Shown here: in pieces, positions 1-6,156 of the stretch
How the letters are laid out: every line of letters begins with the position of its first letter
Position numbering within the stretch: position 1 is the stretch's first letter
NCBI RefSeq assembly: GCF_900110765.1
Contig: NZ_FOEO01000053.1
Span: 1 to 32,714, forward strand
Source of the DNA: Pseudomonas sp. NFACC02
GTDB lineage: Bacteria > Pseudomonadota > Gammaproteobacteria > Pseudomonadales > Pseudomonadaceae
Length of the DNA: 32,714 bases
Direction of reading: 5' to 3'
The notes under the pieces: model-generated
The model's database searches: none
What the model saw: only the letters and a program-made list of their open reading frames with translations
What the model was told of the DNA's origin: nothing
Translations under genes and position numbers: made by a program

Positions 1-128
1 AGCCAGTGGTGAATCGAAGTTCGCTCATTGACCAAACAGTGAGTCTTATCAACACCACGCTGAGCGGTGACAAGTTCCGCCATCGCCACATCGACACCCA
101 CAATCGCCGCTGCATCAAGGATTGCCAT
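1..128 (-). CDS. IS110-family transposase, N-terminal part (runs off the left edge)
   Basis: An ATG at 126-128 on the minus strand opens a frame that stays open to the window edge (42 complete codons). The Shine-Dalgarno GGAGGG lies about 6 nt upstream. The product begins MAILDAAAIVGVDVAMAELV and reaches a VNERTSIHHW segment. The V-G-V-D-V-A element near residue 10 is what the first acidic residue of the DEDD RuvC-like domain of IS110-family transposases looks like, and an N followed by I-x-x-W is also typical of that domain. The gene continues leftwards outside the window, so integrity cannot be judged. The family call rests on a short N-terminus only. Confidence 0.65.
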   Translation of the reverse strand, partial: MAILDAAAIVGVDVAMAELVTAQRGVDKTHCLVNERTSIHHW

Positions 129-427
129 GTCACACCCTCCGAGCTAGGGTTTAAGAGCTTGCTGGGGGTTCACCGTAAGCGCTGGCTTGCTTCTATCGTC
201 GGTCCAGGCCGATGCATTCCATATCGGCGCTTATAGGTGACAGGGCGGGGCTGGAAGTCTCCCAACGGTCTGTACTGGCTAGAGTCAGATTCGGCTTTCC
301 GTCCCTCCCACCCCATCAAGTCTAAACATACAAGCCGGCTTGCTGGCGAAAGCGATCTGAATATCCCCATCGTGGGGCTGACACACAACGACCTCCGGCA
401 AGCCTACTCCTTCACCCATCCTGGATT
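129..427 (-). other. Noncoding end of the IS110-like element; possible bridge-RNA region
   Basis: About 300 nt lie between the transposase start and the first DnaA-box repeat unit, with no convincing gene. A hairpin is visible at 208-228: perfect 6-bp arms (gccgat/atcggc) around a 9-nt loop. In IS110-group elements the noncoding left end upstream of the transposase encodes the bridge RNA that guides target and donor choice (family knowledge). Length and position fit, but the outer IS boundary could not be fixed and the two specificity loops were not identified. If the element belongs to the IS1111 group the RNA would lie on the other side of the gene. Confidence 0.4.
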
Positions 428-1054
428 TGATCAAAAAACACCCAAACCTGCGCGATACCAACATCCGCAAGCGCCCGCACCATCCAATAACAACTTATCC
501 ACAGCACAACCCACAGTAATTGTGGGAAAGTCAGTTCCTGCCTGTGCAAAAAACCAAGAAAAACCGTGACTTATTCAGAAAGTCATATTCAGGCCAAGGC
601 TGATCATTTATTGACCAAGTATGTGTAAGCCCCGGTTTATAAGGGGTGTAAGGGATAGCAAACACCTTATCCACAGAAGCGCCAACAGAGAATGTGCGCA
701 ACTGCCTCGATTACACCCCGAGATGTGGAAAAGTCGCTCCAGCCCCCTAAATCGAAGGCTCAAGACCGCTGATGCTTAAGGAAAGTCTATGATTGATCAT
801 TTTCTGAACAAACCTGTGCAAGCCTTTGATTGCAAGGCTTTCAGGCCATGACCAACATGTTATCCACACAAGCGCTAACAAAGAATGTGGGCAACTGGAG
901 TCGGCCGTAATCGCCGTCTTGTGGAAAAAAGCGTTTAAAAACCTGCGGATACGTGATCACTATTTAACCAGAGGCCCCAGACCCGCTAGATACGTGGCCC
1001 AGACCGGACGGCAAACACCTTATCCACAGGCTCGCTCACAGAGATTGTGGGTAG
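428..1054 (+). repeat. Array of four DnaA-box repeat units
   Basis: Four diverged direct units begin with TGATCA at 428, 601, 794 and 954. Each has a perfect DnaA box TTATCCACA 66-67 nt later (495-503, 667-675, 860-868, 1020-1028). Each then has an inverted degenerate box of type TGTGNGNAN whose start is exactly 26 nt after the start of the first (521, 693, 886, 1046). Units 2 and 3 also carry TGTGGAAAA 57-60 nt after the main box (724, 920). Unit lengths are about 173, 193 and 160 nt. Units 2 and 3 are the most alike, sharing ATGTG/CTGTG-N-AAGCC and an AAGCGC-N-AACA stretch after the box. No plausible gene covers the array except the last codons of the RHS-core gene in unit 4. The function is not known; DnaA titration or another replication-linked role is an inference. 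Confidence 0.8.
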
Positions 1055-1953
1055 GTGTGCGGCATGAACACTTCCACTTTTATCTGCTCTCCTTCGTCCA
1101 ACCCCTCGAAGTAGTGAGTCCTCAAGCGTTGCGCGCTTGTTAACCAGGAACTCGCCGGTTGCGTTTTACTGATGCTGGCAATACTACCCCGCACTCTGCT
1201 GAGATCATCACGCAGTGCATTTCCGTATGGGTTGGCAACAATTGAGGGACGAACAGGAAGGGAGCCCGGCATTTTTGGCGCGACGGGCGTTCTGCCGAAC
1301 AACTGTGCGACTCGCTTGACAGCGGCCCTCCTAAGCTCCTTCCTCGCAACCAGACTCTGAACACCCAACCCTACGCGGGTCACGGCTCCCAACGCGGAGA
1401 TCGCCGTGCCCGCATGAGCGACGTAACGCGCCTCCTTGACACCGGCGAGCGTCAACGAAGAAGCGACGATGGCAAGACTTGAACCGGTCAATGTCATTCG
1501 TGCGGCTACGAGGGCAGCCCCGACTGGCGGCCCGGCAACGGCAGCGGCGATTACAGTGGCAGCGATTGTGAAAGCGTGAAGGCTGATCGTCAGTGCCGGT
1601 TGTAACCAATCAGGGGTACGCCCTGTCGGATCAACATGGTTAACCGGATCACCCAGGCAATAGGCGTAGGGGTTGAGCCCGTCCTTATCAAAGGGACTTA
1701 GCGCGTCCGGGCTGTGAAAACGCATCAGTGCAGGGTTATAGATCCGATGACCGTTACCGAGAAGGTACCAGCCGGTGCCCTGCTCACGGAACTGACCATT
1801 GAACCCCGAGCGACTGACCAGCGCGGCAGGTCCCGGCTGCGCGCCGTAGGCCGTATAGGCCATATGCCCGACTTCAAAAGGTCCGATGCCTGCCAAAACC
1901 GTATCGTGGAGGTCGGTGGCCAGCAGCAGCGAACGATAGGTAGGCGAATCCAT
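1036..1953 (-). CDS. Orphan short RHS-core protein
   Basis: This is a 305-residue protein. Residues about 30-112 match the RHS repeat-associated core domain: F-N-G-Q, G-x-Y-L-L-G-N-G-x-R, Y-N-P-x-L-M-R-F-x-S-P-D, and the closing N-P-Y-A-Y-C-x-G-D-P-V-N-x-V-D-P-T-G-R. In full-length Rhs toxins this core is followed by the variable toxin tip. Here a hydrophobic Ala/Gly-rich stretch (about 119-171) follows, then a polar tail with no family I recognise. The long YD-repeat shell is absent: the next gene upstream begins less than 100 nt away, so this is an isolated core-plus-tip gene rather than a full Rhs. No strong Shine-Dalgarno precedes the ATG. The stop codon lies inside DnaA-box repeat unit 4, so the last residues are encoded by repeat DNA. 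It could be a decayed Rhs fragment or one of the short stand-alone RHS proteins common in Pseudomonas. Confidence 0.8.
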   Translation of the reverse strand: MDSPTYRSLLLATDLHDTVLAGIGPFEVGHMAYTAYGAQPGPAALVSRSGFNGQFREQGTGWYLLGNGHRIYNPALMRFHSPDALSPFDKDGLNPYAYCLGDPVNHVDPTGRTPDWLQPALTISLHAFTIAATVIAAAVAGPPVGAALVAARMTLTGSSLAIVASSLTLAGVKEARYVAHAGTAISALGAVTRVGLGVQSLVARKELRRAAVKRVAQLFGRTPVAPKMPGSLPVRPSIVANPYGNALRDDLSRVRGSIASISKTQPASSWLTSAQRLRTHYFEGLDEGEQIKVEVFMPHTYPQSL

Positions 1954-1965
1954 CAGGCTGACTCA

Positions 1966-2020
1966 TTGACCAGAGATGTCTGTGGATAAGCCTAACGCTG
2001 ACGTTCATTGTGGGTAACTG
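1966..2020 (+). repeat. Fifth, compacted copy of the DnaA-box repeat
   Basis: This copy lies just upstream of the RHS-core gene. It contains ATTGACCA (shared with unit 2 at 610), a perfect reverse DnaA box TGTGGATAA at 1981-1989 followed by GCC, and TGTGGGTAACTGG at 2009-2021, which matches TGTGGGCAACTGG of unit 3. The 5' and 3' parts of a unit appear joined with the middle missing. With the main array it brackets the RHS-core gene. Confidence 0.6.
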
Positions 2021-2044
2021 GTACAAGTGATAGGTCAGCAGAAC

Positions 2045-2848
2045 CTACCGAACCACCCCTTCCTCCATCAACAGCTTCAAAATCGCCGCAGCACCTTCCT
2101 GAGCGCTCACGCCCTTGAGCACCTGACCGCCGCCACCGCTGGCCTTCGCCGTTGCAGCCTTCATGCGATCCGCACCGCTTTTGGCCTTGATGACCTTCAG
2201 GCGTTTCGGGCGAGGTTTCGCCGGGCTCAGTTCGGCGCCTGTGAATAACTCATCGATGACGACATCGACCTGTTCGACATCCAGCGCCCCGCGTTGGGCA
2301 GGGCCGTACGCGCTTTGGCGGGGCTTGGGCGCTGCGTTGTCCACAGTGGCGAGGAACGGCAGACGCACTTTCAGACGACGACGCTGGCCGCGAGGCAACG
2401 CCTGAAGGACTTGAGCGGTGCCATTGCTCATGGATTCGACCTCGGCCATGCCCACGACCAGCGGCCAACCAAGCTTCTCTGCCAGCAGATAAGGCAGCAT
2501 GCCGGAACCTTCGCCGGTTTCCGCCTGACTGCCCGCTAGCACCAGTTGAACACCGGATTCGCGGATGTAATCGGTCAACCCCGGCAGCGCATCGGCGCCT
2601 TCGGGTTGTTCGAGCACGTGCAGCTCGCCCAGGCCCATGCCCAGATACGCCCGCAGTGCAGGCTCTTCGGCATTGCCGGCGTGCAATACGTGCAAGTTAT
2701 CCCCAGCCAGTTGCAGGCCAAGCTCTACCGCACGCGCGTCTTGCTCGGCGCGACGTGGACGACCGGATGTCGGATGCGCGCCGATGGACACCAGACTGAT
2801 GACGTGAAGCGCGCTTTTATCCACAGGGATTTTTTTGTCAGGCTGCAT
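2045..2848 (-). CDS. Electron transfer flavoprotein beta subunit (dgc operon paralogue)
   Basis: A 267-residue ETF beta/FixA-like protein, expected to bind AMP and, with the alpha subunit, carry electrons from the DgcAB dimethylglycine demethylase to the ETF:quinone branch of the respiratory chain. The family segment L-A-G-S-Q-A-E-T-G-E-G-S-G ending in L-G-W-P is at about residues 105-129; the N-terminus carries the ETF-like V-S-I-G-A-H-P motif. I chose the ATG at 2846-2848, which has GAGG 8 nt upstream and overlaps the end of the alpha-subunit gene by 11 nt; an upstream ATG would add 13 residues. A Lys/Ala-rich, Gly-containing linker follows the core (about 210-245). It is the last gene of the operon. 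A perfect DnaA box (2817-2825) lies within its first codons. Confidence 0.85.
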   Translation of the reverse strand: MQPDKKIPVDKSALHVISLVSIGAHPTSGRPRRAEQDARAVELGLQLAGDNLHVLHAGNAEEPALRAYLGMGLGELHVLEQPEGADALPGLTDYIRESGVQLVLAGSQAETGEGSGMLPYLLAEKLGWPLVVGMAEVESMSNGTAQVLQALPRGQRRRLKVRLPFLATVDNAAPKPRQSAYGPAQRGALDVEQVDVVIDELFTGAELSPAKPRPKRLKVIKAKSGADRMKAATAKASGGGGQVLKGVSAQEGAAAILKLLMEEGVVR

Positions 2849-4058
2849 CGCGTTTCGCCTCATTCCGGTAAGCCTCGACGGCCTCAATCAGCGCGTTGAG
2901 CACTTCGGCGCTTTCGCCAATCACTGACAAATCGGCACGTTTGATCATGTCGCAGGTTGGATCGAGATTGATCGCCACGACTTTGTCGCACGCGCCAATG
3001 CCTTGCAGATGCTGGATCGCGCCCGAGATTCCCACCGCCACATACACGCGGGCGGTGACCCAGGTACCGGACGCACCGACCTGGCGATCCCGGGTCATGA
3101 ATCCATCGTCGACGGCCACGCGAGATGCACCTTCCGTGGCGCCCAGCGCGACAGCGGTGCGGTGGAACAGCGCCCAGTCCTTCACGCCATTGCCGCCGGA
3201 GAATATGAATTCCGCCTCAGCCATGGGGATAAGTGCCGGGTCGACGGCGACAGCGCCAAGGTCTTCGATCCGGGCGATGCTGCGCGCGATGGTTGTGGAC
3301 AACTCAACCGGCCGCGCTTCATGACGGGTTTCGCTGACGGGCTCGGCGCACTCGGCGGCGGCCAGGATCAGACGCGAGACCGGACGCGAGAGGTCTTCAC
3401 GGCCAGCCCCTGCGCGACCTGTACTGCGTTCGTCCTTGACCTGCCAGACACGCGTTGCCGGACGCTCACCGAGGCTTGCCGCGAAACGGCGGCCCAGTTC
3501 CCCTCCACCGCTACGACTGTCTGGCAGCAACCAATGCCGTGGGTCGAACTGGTTATCCACAGCCCGCAATCCCTGCACCCGCTGTTCAGGCGAGTAGCCC
3601 TGGAATTCACCGCCTTCCAGAACCAGCAGACGATCGACGCCTGCCGTATCGAAGGCGTTCTCTTTGTGCTCGCCGAAGACCACGGCCAGCACGGCGCCGT
3701 CCTGGCCGGCCAGGCTGTGCGCCAGGCCCAGCAGGTCACGGTCGTGGCTGCTCAGGCGACCGCCGACCATATCCGGGACCACTGCAATATAAAACGCCGG
3801 CTCGGCGACTTGATGCAGTGGCAGCTGGACTTCAACCGAAGCCGAGCGCTTGACGGTCCCACCCTGCTGCGCGCCGCTACGGTCGATGCGCTTGATGCCG
3901 TTCGGGCCGATGAAACCAATGCCATGGACGTTTTTGCGGATGATGCCGTTCGGTCCCATCCAGCTTGCTTGTGTCGGTTGCATGGCCGCATGCAGCGGGT
4001 GCAGGCGGTTGCGGGCGATCCACTCGGCACGAGGGTCGCGGCGGATAATGTCGCTCAT
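2838..4058 (-). CDS. Electron transfer flavoprotein alpha subunit (dgc operon paralogue)
   Basis: A 406-residue ETF alpha/FixB-like protein. The C-terminal FAD domain is clear: S-G-G-N-G-V near 288, G-A-S-G-T-W-V-T-A at 328, V-G-I-S-G-A-I-Q-H at about 342-350, then A-I-N-L-D-P. It is about 90 residues longer than housekeeping ETF alpha, with an N-terminal extension containing two W/F-x-G-P-N-G-I-x-R repeats (about residues 33-57). Its start shares one base with the dgcB stop (TGATG), so translation is probably coupled. The same gene order (dgcA, dgcB, ETF alpha, ETF beta) is known from P. aeruginosa. The likely role is to accept electrons from DgcB. A DnaA box (3553-3561) falls in its coding sequence. 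Confidence 0.87.
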   Translation of the reverse strand: MSDIIRRDPRAEWIARNRLHPLHAAMQPTQASWMGPNGIIRKNVHGIGFIGPNGIKRIDRSGAQQGGTVKRSASVEVQLPLHQVAEPAFYIAVVPDMVGGRLSSHDRDLLGLAHSLAGQDGAVLAVVFGEHKENAFDTAGVDRLLVLEGGEFQGYSPEQRVQGLRAVDNQFDPRHWLLPDSRSGGGELGRRFAASLGERPATRVWQVKDERSTGRAGAGREDLSRPVSRLILAAAECAEPVSETRHEARPVELSTTIARSIARIEDLGAVAVDPALIPMAEAEFIFSGGNGVKDWALFHRTAVALGATEGASRVAVDDGFMTRDRQVGASGTWVTARVYVAVGISGAIQHLQGIGACDKVVAINLDPTCDMIKRADLSVIGESAEVLNALIEAVEAYRNEAKRDAA

Positions 4059-6004
4059 CAGTGCGCCTCCGCAGGTTCACGTTTAACCGCAGCCGGTTTG
4101 GCCGGGGCTGCCTCTTCAAGCAGCGCATCAGCCACCAGTTCGGCGATGTCCTTGATCATCGGGCGTGGCTCGACCACGCCTTCCAGCATCGCGGTGCACT
4201 GTGGACAACCCACAGCCACCAGTTCGGCGCCGGTTTCGCGGATGTCTTCCATGCGCATATCGGGGATACGTTGCTTGCCTGGAATGTCGGTGATCGGCGC
4301 GCCGCCACCGCCGCCGCAGCAGCGAGAGCGGAAACCGGAACGTTGCATTTCCTTGACCTCGATGCCCAGCGCCTTGAGCACGTCACGCGGCGCTTGATAC
4401 TCGCCGTTGTATCGCCCCAGATAGCACGGATCGTGATAGGTCACGCTGGAGCCCTTGTGCTGGCCCAGGTTCAAAGCGTTGTCACCGATCAGCTCAGCCA
4501 TGTAGGTGCTGTGGTGCTGCACGAGGTAATTGCCGTCGAATGCGCCGTATTCGTTTTTCAGCACGTGGAAACTGTGAGGATCGCAGGTAACGATGCGTTT
4601 GAAACTGTACTTGCTCAGGGTCTGGATGTTGCGTTTGGCGAGCATCTGGAACGTCGCCTCGTCACCCAGACGGCGGGCGACGTCGCCGCTGTCGCGTTCT
4701 TCGAGCCCCAGCACGGCGAAGTCGACCTTGGCCGCTTTCAAGACTTTGACGAAAGCACGCAGGGTGCGCTGATTGCGCATGTCAAAGGCACCGTCGCCCA
4801 CCCAGAACAGCACGTCGGCGGTCTTCTTCTCGCTCATGACATTGAGATTCAGGTCCGCCGCCCAGTTCATCCGGCCGCCCGGCGCGAAACCGCCCGGGTT
4901 GTCGGTGGCGATGAGGTTCTCCAGAACTTCGGCGCCCTTGTTCGGCGTTGCACCTTTTTCAAGCGTGAGGTGACGACGCATGTCGACGATGGCGTCCACG
5001 TGCTCGATCATCATCGGGCACTCTTCCACGCAGGCACGGCAGGTGGTGCAGGACCAAAGGGTCTCGGCGTCGACCAGACCGTTGACGATCGGCTGATGCG
5101 GATTGCCTTTGTGCTCGCCTATCGGCTTGCCAGGGTAAGGACTGCCCGCGAAGTGGGCGTCAGTGCCGCCCGCCAGGCCGACGACCATGTCCTGAATCAG
5201 TTTTTTCGGGTTCAGCGGCTGACCGGCGGCGAAAGCCGGGCAGGCGGCTTCGCACTTACCGCACTGCACGCAGGCGTCGAAGCCCAGCAGTTGGTTCCAG
5301 GTGAAATCCTTGGGCTTTTCCACGCCCAGCGGCGCAGTCGGATCATTCAGGTCCAGCGGCTTGAGGCCGGTGGACCGGCCGCCGCCGAAACGTTCGGCGC
5401 GACGGTGCCAGGCCAGGTGCAGCGCACCGGCGAAGGCGTGTTTCATCGGACCGCCCCAGGTCATGCCGAAGAACAGCTCGGAAACGCCCCACAGCACGCC
5501 AATCCCAAGAATGACCGCCAGCAGCCAGCCTCCAAAGTTTTCCGGCAGGATGCCCGCAACGGGCAAGGTCACCAGAAAGAAGGATGCAGAAAACGCCAAC
5601 AGGCTTTTCGGCAAGCGCATCCACGGGCCTTTCGACAAGCGCGAAGGCGGGTTGCGACGACGCAGGTAAACGAAGATCGCACCGACGAACATCACCGCCG
5701 ACATCAGCAGCAACGCGTAACCGAGGATGCGGTTATGCAGGCCGAAACCGTGGACCAGAATCGCCAGAATGATCGAAGCGACCGCGCCACCCGCTGTCGC
5801 GACGTGGGTGTTGGCGATGTATTTGTCCCGCGCGACCACATGGTGCAGATCAACCATGTAGCGCTTGGGCATCGCCAACAGGCCGCCCAGCAGATCGACC
5901 TTGGACGCACGACCGTTGCGCCACATGGCCACCCGCCGCAAGGCGCCCAGGACACCAAGGCCGAGGGCTGCGAACAGCAGGATTGGAAGAAGGGTGTTCA
6001 ACAT
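4058..6004 (-). CDS. dgcB: Dimethylglycine demethylation protein DgcB (membrane Fe-S protein)
   Basis: A 648-residue membrane iron-sulfur protein that works with DgcA in oxidising dimethylglycine to sarcosine. Hydrophobic helices lie at about 4-22, 73-90, 95-113, 135-152 and 158-178. Two 4Fe-4S ferredoxin motifs follow: C-x2-C-x2-C-x3-C-P at 245-255 and 319-329. The C-terminal half is of the CCG/heterodisulfide-reductase type: H-D-P-C at 524-527, R-C-C-G-G-G-G-G at 561-568 and G-C-P-Q-C at 599-603. It probably relays electrons from the flavin/Fe-S centres of DgcA to the ETF pair or to quinone. A REPIN separates it from dgcA, but the genes are on the same strand. The Ala/Pro/Lys-rich C-terminal tail is probably unstructured. 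Confidence 0.93.
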   Translation of the reverse strand: MLNTLLPILLFAALGLGVLGALRRVAMWRNGRASKVDLLGGLLAMPKRYMVDLHHVVARDKYIANTHVATAGGAVASIILAILVHGFGLHNRILGYALLLMSAVMFVGAIFVYLRRRNPPSRLSKGPWMRLPKSLLAFSASFFLVTLPVAGILPENFGGWLLAVILGIGVLWGVSELFFGMTWGGPMKHAFAGALHLAWHRRAERFGGGRSTGLKPLDLNDPTAPLGVEKPKDFTWNQLLGFDACVQCGKCEAACPAFAAGQPLNPKKLIQDMVVGLAGGTDAHFAGSPYPGKPIGEHKGNPHQPIVNGLVDAETLWSCTTCRACVEECPMMIEHVDAIVDMRRHLTLEKGATPNKGAEVLENLIATDNPGGFAPGGRMNWAADLNLNVMSEKKTADVLFWVGDGAFDMRNQRTLRAFVKVLKAAKVDFAVLGLEERDSGDVARRLGDEATFQMLAKRNIQTLSKYSFKRIVTCDPHSFHVLKNEYGAFDGNYLVQHHSTYMAELIGDNALNLGQHKGSSVTYHDPCYLGRYNGEYQAPRDVLKALGIEVKEMQRSGFRSRCCGGGGGAPITDIPGKQRIPDMRMEDIRETGAELVAVGCPQCTAMLEGVVEPRPMIKDIAELVADALLEEAAPAKPAAVKREPAEAH

Positions 6005-6041
6005 GTGGAGCTCCCAAAGACCAACGGTCTCGCCAGGGGCT

Positions 6042-6150
6042 GATCGTTCCCACGCTCCGCGTGGGAACGCATACCGTGACGCTCCGCGTCACCAAAACAG
6101 ACGCGGAGCGTCCATCGCGGCATTCCCACGCCGAGCGTGGGAACGATCAT
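6042..6150. repeat. REPIN (CGTTCCCACGCTC type) between dgcA and dgcB
   Basis: Outer arms read GATCGTTCCCACGC near 6042 and GCGTGGGAACGATC ending near 6149, each half forming its own hairpin around CTCCGC or CGAGC. An inner inverted pair gacgctccgcgtc/gacgcggagcgtc lies in the centre. The same type recurs at 17139-17245. It lies inside the operon between two cotranscribed genes, where such elements can affect mRNA stability (general knowledge). Confidence 0.9.
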
Positions 6151-6156
6151 GTGTAA

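Noticed and set aside
6..236. 76-codon plus-strand ORF at the left edge
   Set aside because: It overlaps the minus-strand IS110-like start, which has a proper ribosome binding site and motif; this ORF has neither.
428..1054. CRISPR array
   Set aside because: The units are about 160-190 nt long, diverged and without constant short repeats or unique spacers; the constant parts are DnaA-box-like motifs.
428..1054. The chromosomal origin oriC itself
   Set aside because: No dnaA, dnaN, rpmH or gyrB neighbours and no clear AT-rich unwinding element; only the boxes fit.
3003..4397. Long plus-strand ORF of 464 codons over the ETF alpha gene
   Set aside because: It is the antisense shadow of high-GC coding DNA; the minus-strand frame has clear ETF domains and this frame has none.
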